From Trichoplax adhaerens (taxonomy: Eukaryota > Placozoa > Uniplacotomia > Trichoplacea > Trichoplacidae), in assembly GCF_000150275.1 (NCBI RefSeq), contig NW_002060944.1, positions 8,197,033 through 8,261,032 of the forward strand: a stretch of DNA of 64,000 nucleotides. Reading direction: 5' to 3'. Of this stretch, positions 39,472-53,560 are shown one piece after another (within the stretch, counting starts at the first letter, position 1; each line of letters starts with the position of its first letter). Made by a program: the position numbers and the translations under genes. The notes under the pieces are model-generated. The model had not been told where the DNA came from and searched no databases. It worked only from the letters and a program-made list of their open reading frames with translations.

Positions 39472-41967
39472 TTCATTCAGTATGCAGTTTATCTACCTCA
39501 AAAATAAGATACAGTACGAATTAACCATGTTTCCGTAAAATACATGCAGTCTTCGCGTAGTCACACCATATCTCGGTACAAGAAAAGACGCTTTAGTAAA
39601 CGAAATCACTAGCAAAGCCTATCTCGATTAGATTCTAAGTCAGACTAAAAGAAGATTTACTGTTTTACTTTTTGAAGCAAGTTGAAGTCAATTTATAAAT
39701 GCAGTATATTTCATAATTAAGGATACTCTTTAGGGGTAAACTTTAAACTCAAATAGTATAATATTTAAGGTATACTTTACATGTACTCGTATGCAGTTCT
39801 GTATTATGTAAATATTTGGATTTAGTGCCTCCCGCAATTGTAATTAGGCTTATGCTTTGACTTCTTAACTAATTAATGGCATTTACTGATCATTGCTCTC
39901 AAATCGGTGTAAAATTTCGACTTTTTTTCAGTTCTTGGAAATGGCTATCGACAATACTTTATAAGGTCTGGTTAATACAGTTATTGCTTCAGTATCAATC
40001 AACGAAAAATTCTGGCTTGGCTAGACTTGGGAATTCAAAATTGGACAAACTGTGCTCTTTTAATTCTGAGATTAATCCATTTATCACCCACTTACTATAA
40101 AAAAGTAATATACGAGTATCTTCAATAATCGTTAAATTGATTTTCTTACTACAGCCGTTACCTAGATTTTCATTGTTACATAATATTATATGATTAACGT
40201 GATATGTTATCAAACTGTTCTATAGTCATTTGTATGTTGTATGAAATACAGTTACATGAGCTATATTATGTATGCATAGTCATTACTGGCTTTTCATTAA
40301 CTACACATAGAAAGTTTTACGATATAAGTGTGTGTATAGCTCGTATTAATTGAATTCTCCAGTTGCAGAATAACGGATTTTATGCTTTTTTCTGCTCTTC
40401 TATCACTATTAAATTATGTTACGCATATTCTTGATGCATTCTGTCATCAATTGAGGGATGCTACATAGAGTAATGAATATTCTCATATGACGGAAAATTT
40501 TTTGATAAAATTTATGTTCATCGTTATACTATCAGCATTAAATAGCTAGCTGTGACTATTGTGGTAAATTGCTACTTTTCCTAACTTTTAGAATTCTAGT
40601 AATTAAATTCCATGTATTTCGTTGTAATAACCATTAATACGCTTACTTTGCAAGAATCTGAATTGATTAAAAAATGAAATTTTTATGGTTACATTTAATA
40701 GTAAACTTGATAGTAAACCTGTAAAATGACATTCTAACTGAATGGCTCCATTCAAAATTAATTTAAAAACTATGAATCCCCTTGTTTCTTATATAGATAC
40801 AGTATAAGAGTCGTTGACTGAAATAAAGGCTATCATCAGTGCACTTTTGAATTACTATCTTTTGCATATCGTGTTAATCATTATTCTTCAGCAAATTACT
40901 ATTAAAGTAGAAATTTGAGGATAATATTAGTACATACGATAGCTCGAATAAAGATAGAGAGGTCAAAAACTAATTGATAGAACTACGACTCATATCAAGT
41001 TCTATAATCTTTAATTAAATATATATAATTATTACTGTTCAGCTTTCTAACACTATAGAATTCTGCGTAATAGCGATATCCTAGTATGCCTATAATTACT
41101 TACAGGACTCTATCAAGAAGATTAGATGCAATTCTAAAACTTTAATGCTAAATTTATTTCTCTAACGTAATATTGCAATAGGTTACACCTAGGTCACATT
41201 TTTGGTATAATAAAACCTTATTACGAACAGAATAAACTGGAAGTGATTATGAATAAGAATTCTAATAATATTGTAATACAGTAAACCGTAATCAAGAGGT
41301 TATCATTCGATAGTATTATTGGATTACCCTAACTGACTTCTTGTATGATAGTCGAGTCAGTAATGTGGAACTTCATAAAGTTAACCATTAATTATGATAT
41401 TAACTGATTGATGTTCAGTTAATTAATTATACGAGTATAAGCAATAAATAAAGTGAGTAACGTCTTATCATGTCGTTTGCCTTGCGTAAAGTAAACAGCT
41501 AATAGTAAATAAAATGAATGCTAACAAGAGCATACGTAAATCTATATACGACCATATACTCGTATTCTGATACCTAGACATAATGTCGACTACCGATGTT
41601 CACGTAATAAATGTACGAATCTAAAAATAGCTACCTTAACTATCCAATTGTAATAAAATTAATTGTTCAGAATTAAGCTTAAGATGTTAAGATAACAGAT
41701 AACGAAACAAACATCACTAACCAAAAATAAATATAGATAATAAGATCTCATGAATTGCAGATTGTCCGAAAAATATTATAATAAGAGACTTCAATTAAAT
41801 ATCTTAACATAAAATTTAAACCTTGCATAAATACAAACTACAGTACACGTGTATAAATAGTTTTAAATTATCATTACACTTTCTGGTTACAGAAATTGAA
41901 GAAAACTTTGGAAAATCACTCAATTTTGATTTAACAATCACAAATTTCATTGTACAGCTGTAATCCT
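39472..41967. other. convergent intergenic region, peflin to UBE2O
   Basis: About 2.5 kb of very AT-rich DNA between two converging genes. Short open frames only, none resembling a protein family. I noticed no tandem or inverted repeat structure. Confidence 0.55.
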
Positions 41968-44900
41968 TTATAATAATTTAAGATTATTGAACGTTCTCTT
42001 GATATTTTCTACTACTCTCGATAATGTCATAATGAACCCCCTGGATAACGGTAAAAGTGGAAAATCAGGTGACCATTCTATGGATGCGGCTGGATCAGCA
42101 CTTGTGTCGTTATCATCTTGACTAGTGTTAGATGGTCGGTCAGAAGATGGTTTCAAGAGTATTTCTAATCGCTCAATAATTCTGCAACAAAAAAAATTTC
42201 TCTGTAAGCTAAAAATCCATTTAGTAAACTTGTATATTATTATTGTTATTATATGCAGCTAACTAGACCTTCTAGCGTTCACTCTATAGAATGACGTGAT
42301 TTCTTCTTTAAATACTTCAGGAGGATTACGTAGCAAGGTAGTAATAGTCTAAGATAACCAAAGTTTATCATTAAAACACTGTTAGTCTAAAATTTCGAGT
42401 AAGTATCAATAGGGCCAAATATTGCATATAATAATACTTTTTGCCACTACTTTCGGATAAGCCAGTAGTAACTAGTGCATGTATTATAATTATTGTTTAA
42501 ATAGTATCCAACAATATTTTGCAAATGAGAAATCACTGTAATGCAGCTAGCAATGCAATAGAATTTCGCTATCAGCTACCAAAATATCGATCTGTGTTCC
42601 AAAGTTATTACTAAATTAATACAACATGGTAGCACATGCACGATGAACTTAAAAATTATAGTAGAACCTATCTCTGATGAAACAGTAAGTCAGACTAATA
42701 GTTAAACTAACTTTATCTTACAATCATAGCATGTAACTACAAGTGCTTTATATCTAACCTCAGCCGCTTTCAGAATCACCATTTCATTATATAGGCGACT
42801 ATTCTCTTTGCCTTGGTTTGTCCCCTGCTGCTTTGTATAGCCAGCTTCATTAAAATATGGCTCTCTACACAAGATCAAGGCTAGCAAAAAAAGTCGATTT
42901 TTACGTAATGCCTCAATATTATGTGTTTAAATGATGAACTGATTCTAATATAGATGTGATAACAATAACATCGACCTAAATCAATTAGCAAGAGTATCAT
43001 TCAAAAGTTTACCTTGTATAGACAGCAGAGCTTGGAGCATATTTGATTTATCAGTCCAAACTTCTGTACCCTATGTCAACAATATGAAAATTTCGAATAT
43101 TTTTATGCTTGAATGTCTATGATACTGTTTTAATATTACCTACCTTTCCGACCCAAGTTCCAAGCAAACTGACACAAACTTTACCATCTTGATATAAATT
43201 AGGATTAAGTTGTGTATTACTATACGTTGTGTAATGAAATATTGGGGGAGATTTGGGGTAATCACGCGGAAAATGGACGTCGAATGCGAAAAATGTATTT
43301 TCATATGGCGTTCCTTCTGGACCGTAGATCAAAATGCTCATGACATCCTAGCATTAAAAATCATAAAGATTTAATAGCAAGTTGTACACTTCCTTCATAG
43401 AGTATAATATCGAATTATTATATAATTAGTCTTACCATTCTATCTTCATATGCACGCACAAGAATGTCACTAGGTAGTGAAGACTTTAATAAAGCAATCT
43501 TTGAGAGACAAAGGTGTTATTTCAGTTATATTAATCATACAGTCATTAAAATTTTTCTACCATCAAAATATAAGATTCATTTCTTTTAATTTTCTAGACT
43601 CAAACCTCTTTTTGAAATCGAACAACAAATTTTCGCATCTCAGCCGGCGGGAAAGATTGGATATGTTTAAATTTATGGCCTTCCGGAACAGACTCTAACA
43701 TTTTGAAATTATCTGCCAAAAGTCATTATTATCAAGAATTAAATTATTATAGATAGTCAATTTGTAATGTTGATTTAATACTGTAATAGTCGAAAAGCAA
43801 TACCTGTTGATCTACTTAGTTCAGAATGGCTAATTTCCACAAAAGCATCTCCTTCTTCTATATTTTTTGTAATTTCCTGAGTAACAGATAAACTTTCCTT
43901 AGTTATAACTACATTTTCTATAACGTATCATTAGCAATATCAGCTATTGTTAAAGCCTGTACCATTGGTTCTTCTTCATCAGCTACATTAGACGCATCGC
44001 AATTTGTATTCATTGATTTTTCGGTTGTAGAATCCTGCATCACCTTTTGATCTTCACCATCAGTAATCTTGCGTTCTTCTTTGTCGTCAACTAATTCATT
44101 CGCCATTACAGTGTTTTTACACTCTTCGACTGCTTCCATCTTTACAATTTCGAAACTACTATCACTGCAAGTAAATAAAATATTAATGTCGTTGTTATCG
44201 TTAAGTAGGTTATTTAACAGTTTTGATATCGATGTATCGAAGTAATACCTATCATTTGATGTTGATGTACTATTCTCAGTCTCCCATTCGCTATCTGAGT
44301 AGATCTTTGCTTCTTCAACGTCAGATATAGGTTCTATCATTTCTTCAGAACCGTCGCTATAATCATCCTAGTATTATTTAAGCAATAGCTTAATTACCCT
44401 TTTGTTTAGAATACAATTGAATAAAAATCATGATATATAGCAGTGTACGACTTACATCGCTTAAGTCATCAATTTTCAATAAGGAATGAGGCTTCGATTT
44501 TGTAGTTGAACCATCAGTCCAACGAACGGTAATACTGCCGTCAATATCCAGATTGATAACCTAAATTGGAATTTATAATTGCAATCAGGAATAATTTTCT
44601 GGCGAATCTATCAAACTGATAGGTGTTATTTAGCATTGAAGAGGATAGTAATAACAAATCTTAAATATTATTAATAGAAATAAAAATATTTTTAAAACAT
44701 CTAATAGATTTTATATGATGACCAAGATTCATAAAATCATCTGCTAATAATACCGCTGCAACGATTGCAATAGAGTTAGTGGATAAATACAAAAGGTCTA
44801 TTTGTGAATACTAAGGCGACCATTGATCATCATTTTATTCTTACCTGGCCTAGATAAACTTGACTATTGGTTGCTGATCTGTCCCGGCTAGAACTACAAT

Positions 44901-47900
44901 ACTATCAGAATTGAAAGCAATCCTACTTAGATTTAACAGCATTGCAATCCATACTAAGTAAGTATATTTTAAACACAAGCTACTGTAGTAGCAATTTTAC
45001 ATTTAGAACCATACTCACTGTACATTGTGTTATCTTTACTACCAAGCAGCCGATAGAAAATGAATAATCTGGATGTGGTTTGAGATCATAAACGCTAACG
45101 TCTTGTTCTACTTCATCCAATATCAGACAACTAAAAAAGTAACATTGCTGTGAACATTTGTAAGCATCTATAGGTAAAAGTGTGTTTTTGCTAACCTTGT
45201 CCTGTTGTCACTTTCACTATTCTTGACCCATTGAACATGGCAAGTTCTACCTTCATGGTCATAAAATAATACTACTCCGTACATTCCATCAACTGAGAAC
45301 AATTCTATAACAAACAAGAAAGGAGATGATAGGAAATTAAATTCATTTTCATAGTAACCATTTCTCAACGACGTATTGAAAATTTGAATATGGCATTAAT
45401 CATAGAAATATTAATCGCTAATTAAGAATGATGTTTTCAATACCTCTCTTATCGATAACAAATTCTCCTGGAAAAAATTCCAATTCATCTAGATGTCCCT
45501 TAGTCAATAATTTTACTGATGAGACATCAAATTCTTCATTTCCGTCCTACATTAACGATTAAATATGAATGTAGACGTCTCAATTGGTTGCAAAATAGAA
45601 AATATGGGAATATGGGCTTTGTTTTTTTATATTGCTTGTAAGACGTGGTGTTACCTGCCATCGGATATCAGCTTCTGTTTCTGTTTTCATAATTTCGCAC
45701 GCGAGGGTCATTTGAGGTCTAGCTGTTGGGACAGCACTAACAGGCTCACTTCTTTTCCTACGATAACGTCTCTTATTGCGTCGATGTGAAAGCGAACTAG
45801 TCCGAGGTTTATTTTGACGATAAACTTTATTGTTGCTATGGCCACTATCAGAAGAGTCAAATGCCGATCCACTGGTAGTATTTGGTCTGGTGGATGATTT
45901 AGTTGACATCATACTTAGATTAGAAATTAACCGTTGTGCTAAATGTGGCGGTTTAGCTACTGTATCTACTGCTATTGCTGCAGTAGCCTCTTCACTGTAT
46001 AATTCTGGTGTAACCTGGGAACTGATAGCGTTGCTACTATGCCCTTTAACTTGATCAGTTTTAAACAAATCAGATTTTATATCATGTTCATCGTCGTTCT
46101 GATCAAAATAGCCGAAATTATTGCTTGTATTATCGTGATCATGAATTTTTTCGTCTTCATGGTTGTCATCATTAATGCTATCGTTATCTTCTTCTGATTC
46201 TTCCAACATTTCCACTTCTTCTCCTTCATCTCCAGCTTTGTTATCTTCTTCTTTATCTAATTTTTTATCACTACATGAATCACTTAATGGTACATTACTA
46301 TCAGATACTACCGTTGCAGGTAAACTAGTAGCAACGTTATCATTATAGCTTAAAATATGAGAATTGCATGCCATTAAGCTTTCTGAATCAGTTGCAGTTA
46401 TGACACCGCTAACTTCACTGCTAGTCTCAGCTGCTTGACTGGTATCAACTTGTTGCTGTGTTGTGTTACTGCCTCCTTGTACAGTCGCCTTTTTAACTTC
46501 TAATAATTTGTCGGTAGCGGCATGAAAAGTATATAGGACTTTATCACCTAACTGAATTTGGTTTTGTCGTATGCTCCAAAAGGTTGTTAATCTGAAATCA
46601 TTATTTAAAAGGATAACTTAAGAAATAGCTATCCATGATAAAAGCATTAATTAATTAACAGTACGATATATCTTATGATATTTGAATATACTTATGGAGT
46701 GATTGTTCTGGTACAAGTTCTGGAGGAGGATCAACACTTTCCTGAGATGGACCATATGCTGAAAAACCGCATATAATCCACTTGACACGAACACCAGTTA
46801 AAATAACTTTTTCAACAGTAGCTCTGACTGTTGTCATACGCCGACTAAACGAAGGCCGAGGCTTTGTTAACCAAATTGCTTGACGGAATAACTTGACCGA
46901 ACCTTCCACTTTTTGTCCTGGGTAAAAATCTTCAGCAGCGAAACGTGTCCTTTCATCCAACATGGCATCACGCATTTGAAAAGCAAGATGCCATTCCATT
47001 CGACATCTGTAGTTATAATGTATAAGTAACTTAATGGATTTCATAAAAATGTATAGGAGCCGATCGTATAAGGATATTTACGAGATCAATACTGTAAGGT
47101 GTAGTCAGCAATCGATTACAATACCAGCGTAAATTAAATAGATTGATTGAATTTCTCATTTGTTATAAATGCATTATAAATAAGATATAATCTTAGTTAT
47201 CATTCGTTTATTGAGAGCTATCTCTAGCATAAGATTACGAAATATGACAGAGGTATGACGTGATTATGCTATTATTAAGTGAAATCAAAGACAATGCTGA
47301 AGCACATGTAATAAGAAAACTGAAGATTGAAAATCTGTTTTTAGGATGCTACTAACTGCATTACTCATGGTGTGTTAAAGATTATATAAAACGTGTGGAG
47401 GATAGTGATTTGCACAGGGCAGCACCTATCCTATATTGCTGCTTACGATTGCAAAGCATACATAATTTTTGTTCACGGCTATGAAAGAGATCAGATTAAT
47501 ACCTAATATTGTATGTTAACGCATTTGTGATTATGGTGATAGTTTCAGCTTTAAAGCACTATCTGTATACACTAGCTAGAAGGGATTATTGCAGTAAAGG
47601 CTTCATTATAATATTGTTGAGATAAAAAAGTGACTTACTTTGATCCATTCTTTAAACGTAAAATTAAACGTTGCTTAACATCACGTATTACACCAATCCA
47701 AGGCCCCATAGTAATATAATCGTCTCGACTTGGTACCTATAAAAATATAAGGATATCCACAAAATTTTTGTAGAGTTAGAAATATAGGTCAATTTTGTGT
47801 ATTGATTCTTATACTTTTCTACTCTTCCATGAGAGATTTCGTATACCATGATATTTGTAGTATTATTGTTAGCCGTAATTTGTGTAACAGATGAATATCG

Positions 47901-50900
47901 ATAGTAGAAAATAACCTTTGAACTGATACTACAAGATTTAGTACTCGCACACTAATTTAATAACAAATACTCTACAGGTATCATTTTACTGCTTACATGT
48001 ATAGTAGTATGATGTTATTAAATTAGTTTCTTTTACAGTTTAAGTGCAAGAAAATTAACGATGATAATATCGTTTCCATAAGGTAAAATTTAGCATTGGT
48101 AGGCAAGAATTGATATCGTATTAAACATTCTTAAGATTTCATAGTGTAAATTAATCGTTTCTACTAACTTTGATTGTCTACGGTATCTTCAAATAATCTA
48201 TCTAGGCGATACATACTAAAGTGATACAGGCAGCAGCGATTTAATATTCTTCAAATTACTATATTCTAATCAACTATCTCTACAACATTTATAATAGTGA
48301 GTGCCTGGAATAGCTGAAAATAAGCAATCTACGTCGACCCACTCTAATACGTTCGTCATGATGTTGTTGAATTTGTTACTAGGTTATTACCATGTAACCC
48401 AATTACTCTACAAACGATAATTATTGATTGCCTCGAATACCTTCAAAGCAATCTATCGGTGCGATATACAGTACTTGTATGTATTTTAACATTTACGTAA
48501 GTATCGTTCATCTATTGCTCAATTTTCAAAATGTAATCAATTAATTTGCAGATGATCATCCCTTCTTGATTCTATTAACTTCAAAATACATTAATTTATC
48601 TATACAAATATATTATATAACATTGAAATAAATGTTATTAATCCATGGATAGGTTTTCTTACAGTCTAATAAGTTTATTTCTAGAGTACTATGTACAATA
48701 TGCATTGCTAATGATAGTTTCGGAGCAGCTTAATTTATTACAGATGGAATTGAGTTAAGAATACGTGATGAATAATCTAGTAATATATAAAAGTAACTTC
48801 TCAAAACCAATAGAATGCAGCTTACCTGTAAAGGCTTTAATTCAGTACACCGGATACCTTTTAGCATTTGATTCGTACCAATGATCTTGATATCGGCATA
48901 TAATCGAACATTTACGACATAACCCCATTGAGATGAGACCGTACTGCGATCAATATGTTTAATAACATCACCGGGCATCAAGGACCTATCAACTAGTATC
49001 AACTAATGATGAAAAGACAACAAAAGCGCAACAGATTGATTAGTAATTCAATAACTATCTTTGACTTTTACTAATGTACTCGTATAAGTCAATGTTATGC
49101 TATGAATCATGTTGAAATTCATGTAGCATATAAAGTTATGCAAAAGGTAAATTCTGCCAAAATAAAAAAAGTGTCATGTTTACATCGTCAAAAGATGGCG
49201 TAGAGAAAATCTACGTGTAGGAAATATGTAAATATAATAAAGTCTGGAAATCATTATCTCCATCAATTCTTATAATCAATAGCGGAAAGAAGATAACGGA
49301 AGAGCTACTTTTCAATTGCCCTACTATATTAATCATTAAAGTCTATCGCTAACGCGCATAAAATCATCCCCATTTTTTGTTGCATAAGTTATAAATTATT
49401 GACAAATTATGCAATAGCATTCCTCGAAAAAAGTCCACAATATTGAATAGCGGCGCCATTAAAGTGATTATGATAATTGCTGTTGAAGTATTTCTTTTGC
49501 CTTCTTGTAAGTTTATAGAAAGTAGTTGTAGACTTGCAGTGAATAGCGTTATTATATCAAAAATCTGTATATGTCATTCATCTATACAAGTAATGGTATA
49601 TATCCATATATAAACGATAAAATCGTGCGAGATATATTCTACTAATGAAGAGCGTAGTGTTACCACCATATTAAGACGCCAAAAACTATAGCCTAACGTG
49701 TCATTATAGATTAAAGTGTTCTTGTACAAAACTTATATAAGATATATTTCAATAGACAGCTTCGGAGTTGGATGGTACTTATTACTTAGATGCTTATATA
49801 GCTTAATAAAGTTTTTCGAGTATCTCCAGTGGTCATCATCTTGCATTCGCACATAGTAACAGTAGTGATCAAACTACTTTAATATAAGTTTGGTTGATTA
49901 AAGAGTGCTTAGAGTTAGTTGCTTAGATAGTTAAGTCTACTTTAGAGGAAAGAATCCCGTTTAATTCTTGTGTTACAATCTCGGTTGTGACAGGGAAATT
50001 CTTTCTATCGGAATATTTAATTTATCAACCTACTGAAAGATCAATACAGAATAGTGTAGTTAAAGTAAGACCAATTGCTATGGGTGTCAGTGATCCATAT
50101 AAAGTATACATATACCCTTGGCAGATTAAAATTGATCGGAGCCGAAGAATCTATAATGTATTAAGTACTGGATGTCTACATTGAATTTCTAAGGAATAGA
50201 ATGAACATTGTACAATAGACAAACGGGGGTGGCGAAACGACGATACGATGGAAATTAATTATTAGTCTGTGAGACGATATCAGATGATGATTGGCATTCA
50301 AGTAAGAGCATGGACTGAATAATCAATCGCACAGTATGTACGGTATGGTTCCACGGTAATAATTTAGAGCAGTTTACAGGATAGAAAGATGACTCATACA
50401 GAAAGAGTAAATAGAAAACTAGAAATATCTTTCAATCCTTCCTGTATAATGTTACTAACATTGATATTTGTTAGCTATCCATTTCGGTTGTTATCTGCTA
50501 CATAATACCAGCAGTCTTGATGTACTCGTACAGGTTGAATACAATAGGTGTTGTTCTTTTTACACAACTATCACCTAATATATCTACTGTACTTTTACCG
50601 GGAAATATCTTTCATCATTACTCTTCCTGTATAACATCTGGCAATAGGATTGATATCTAATTGCCCATTTCAATCGATATCTTTCGTATCATGCCAGCAG
50701 TCTAAATGCGCTCATATATGTTGAATACATGTTGGTCTCCTTTAATATACTGTACAACCATCCCCAATTCATCTACTTTAACTGGAAATATCATCCATCA
50801 TAGTACTTCCTACATGATGTCCAGCAATAGGATTGATAAGAGTAAATGACTACTGTGTAAAGGCCTGTTTCGATCCATAACCATTTTACGGAATAATATC

Positions 50901-52256
50901 AACAGTCTAGGTGCTCTGTAAAATCGTCTATTCTACGAATATAACGCTATCAATCTATATCAAGAGGACAGGGATGTAAATACGTACTTGTATACTGTAC
51001 AGATTTTGTTCTTTATACTATATACAACCATCACCTAATTCATCCACTTGAATCAAAAAATATCATCCGTCTTTATCCTTCTGCATGATGACGAGTGATC
51101 AGATTGATATTATTAGTCATCTATTTCGATTAATCAATACGTACAATGCGAGTATAAAGCCATGAGTCTACATTAAATGATGCCATCAATATGCCTTAGT
51201 GTAAGAATATTCATCTACTTTTCACCGGAATATCTTTTCATCGTTATCCTTTCTATATCAAGGCTGGCAGTAGGATTGATATTTAGTCGATTATTTCGAT
51301 CGATATCTACTCTACGAGTGTCATATCCATTAATCTACATCACTATAGCGTAGAATAAAAAAGCTATATTGATGGTTCTTTTAATGTACTCCTATATCGT
51401 ATACTACCTTCGGCCAATTTATCTACTTTAGCTGGGAATATCTTTTCATATTTGTCCTTTCTAGGTGATGATAGGCACTACAGTTGATAGTTTAATCGAC
51501 TATTTCGATCGATATCTACTCTACATGAGTAGAATATCTATTTTGTCTACTAGTCCACATCAATATACCATAAAGTAACAATTGATTTCCTTTAACTGGA
51601 AATATCTTTTCATTCTTTCAGTATGTTGGCAGGCAATACGATTGATATTTAGCCGTCAATTATAATCAATATCGACTAGACGTGTAGAACTGTACCGGCG
51701 TTATTTCTTTTATTATATTATAAGATGATGGCCCAATTTAACTATTTTAAATTTGTAAGATCACTTTTCACCGTAAAATAAATTGTCGAATGTTATAGTG
51801 GGAAAGAGTTTGCGTGCTATCATGAAATAGTAGGCAATAGAATCAGTTTGGTCATTATCTTCTAGAAACGCAGTTAGAGATGACATTAATCAATAACATG
51901 AATATGCAGTAGGTATGGATAATTGCAAATCTATTGCCTCTCCTCCTCTAAAAAGTTAAGCTTGAACAACTGGTAAGGTATATCCTTACCAAAGATCATC
52001 CCTAGGCAATACAGTGTCGATAAACAAGTCGACCTACCTTTGTCTCATCCATAACTTCTTCTTCACCGTTTGGATACCAAGCTGCTATCACTTGGCCATT
52101 TTGTAGATGGTAGTGATCAGAATTTTCATCGGAAATATCTTCATCACTGTTATCTGTATCAAAGCTATTGGCAACAACAATGGCAAATTTATCGTCAAGC
52201 TCATGCCTGACTAAATCTTCGGTAATAACACGTTGATTTAATCGATTGGATGACAT
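41968..52256 (-). CDS. UBE2O: UBE2O, giant hybrid E2/E3 ubiquitin-conjugating enzyme
   Basis: UBE2O ubiquitinates unassembled and basic client proteins. Exon 1 (52038-52256) starts MSSNRLNQRVITEDLVRHEL and ends NGEEEVMDETK; exon 2 (48826-49002) continues LILVDRSLMPGDVIKHIDRS, so the conserved region CR1 is intact across a 3-kb intron. CR1/CR2 exons follow, including the large 45655-46591 exon, which holds an acidic Ser/Asp/Glu linker and a basic SHRRNKRRYRRKRSEPVSAV patch. Exon 43918-44340 is acidic. The UBC fold begins around 43.7 kb with EGHKFKH and KFVVRFQKE, continues ILVRAYEDRM and MSILIYGPEGTPYENTFFAF, and has the catalytic Cys (codon 43174-43176) in NPNLYQDGKVCVSLLGTWVG. Then REPYFNEAGY, ENSRLYNEM, and a C-terminal FPLLPLSRGFIMTL before TAA 41968-41970. 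The splice joining the acidic exon (which runs to an in-frame stop near 43918) to the next is unresolved. Length and layout match animal UBE2O (human about 1,290 aa). Confidence 0.95.
50410..51690. repeat. degenerate tandem repeat in UBE2O intron 1, about 7 units
   Basis: A core of GGAAATATCTTTCAT plus TCCTTCCTGTAT, then GGCAATAGGATTGATAT and a segment like CATTTCGATCGATATCTAC, recurs near 50420, 50603, 50782, 51055, 51225, 51434 and 51596. Spacing is 160-270 bp. Units are well diverged (substitutions and indels), and the intervening part with ATATACTGTACAACCATC is less conserved. No coding frame runs through it. Confidence 0.82.
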
Positions 52257-52280
52257 AATCGGATCATTCCTTAATCTTCA

Positions 52281-52373
52281 ATGGCTGACCAGAATTCAAA
52301 TCTCAATGACAACACTGCAATGTCCAACGTTTCTACAGATATTATCGTCAGTTCACGCCAAAGGGACAAAGGA
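52281..52373 (+). CDS. candidate first exon of a gene divergent from UBE2O
   Basis: ATG at 52281 opens MADQNSNLNDNTAMSNVSTD and then IIVSSRQRDKG before TAG. The sequence is hydrophilic and exon-like, but there is no strong in-frame GT donor; GTCAGT after the ATTATC codons is the only candidate. The ATG lies 24 bp from the opposite UBE2O ATG. Whether it splices to the terminal exon at 54169 is unknown. Product unrecognised. Confidence 0.25.
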
Positions 52374-53139
52374 TAGTCGGTAGAATTGCTGTAAATGCTT
52401 AACGTGCCTACAAGACAGTCAATAGAATAAACTAATATCGTCAGTTATTATTGCAAGTGGGAAAAGCCCCCAAAAGATGTCGAAATAAGGGCAGTAACCA
52501 CGGAGATGGCCCAATTACGTTGAACGGGATAGCTTATGCTACCGTAGTATACTGTCTAAGAGTAGACTACTGTAGGCAAGAAGTCACCGGAAACTTGGAC
52601 CGATAGCATACTGTAGGTATAGCAGGATGCTTCACATGCTACATACTATAGAGGAGGGAAAAAAACTCCATGCTGCAGAATCCATTAGAGCAGAGCACCC
52701 GAGAGTCGAGTATTATTTCTTAATTCCTATAGTAAGTAGAATCCTATCCGATTGGATAGCCAAAGTCTTACAATCTTGACTGAAAGGTCTGGCAAATTGT
52801 ATCATTTGAGACATTTCAGGAAATAATTGGAATGGAAGACGTGGGATATAAAATGCAATCCAAGTGCAGTAGTATGTAAACGATGAATGTCATCTTATTG
52901 AGTCTCTTCGTCTACAATCATACTGAAAATGGTGACCAAGGATTAGCTAAAATGTCTATTTTTCTTTTTCTATCTCATCCTTGTATGAGATGACAAGTGA
53001 CAATAGATTTGCGCACTTGCCAGGATCGAGGAGAAAAATCTCCATGATCGAGACATTCTAGTGTTAGCAACAGACCGGGAAGAATGACCGTAGTTTAACT
53101 TCTATCTCTTTCTAACATTAAAATTGAGCATAAATCATG
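52374..53139. other. intergenic, no supported gene
   Basis: Sequence just beyond the candidate 52281 exon. It contains several CTGTAG/TACTGTC words but no exon I can support. Confidence 0.45.
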
Positions 53140-53560
53140 AATATAGACCATTATGGACTGTGCTATCCACCCGAATAGCACTGCACGAAGAACGATATAA
53201 ATTGAATCAACTCCATCTCATTCATAACAGTAATTAAGATAGATTATCGTGAATAAGAGCCCAAAAATACTGTATGCGTATTTTAACGATATTGGAGTAT
53301 AAATTGTGAGTATAGGCCACCTATTGCATAATATTATGGACTATGCTATCCATTTGAATAGTAATGATGTACGCACAGTATACCATCATGCCACCGAAGA
53401 ACGATATAAATCAAATATAAATATGTATCAAATCAACTTCATTTCATTCATAACAATAATTGAGAATATGATAAATTCATATGATCCCCAAAATATTACA
53501 CACATATTCGAGACTGTGCTATCTACTTGAATGGTAATGATGGGCACATAAAATTATACC
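53140..53560. repeat. three-copy direct repeat, period about 180 bp
   Basis: TATGGACTGTGCTATCCA with variants begins near 53152, 53337 and 53508, each followed by a form of GAATAG(C/T)A(A/C)TGATG. The first two copies also share GAACGATATAAAT and a CAACT(C/T)CAT(C/T)TCATTCATAACA segment. The 74-codon open frame at 53306-53530 is only this repeat. Confidence 0.72.

Noticed and set aside
39426-39525. Alternative last exon of peflin using an acceptor about 13 bp upstream
   Set aside because: It stays open for about 33 codons but gives a tail unlike peflins; the downstream acceptor yields the family-like IIMTQPL end.
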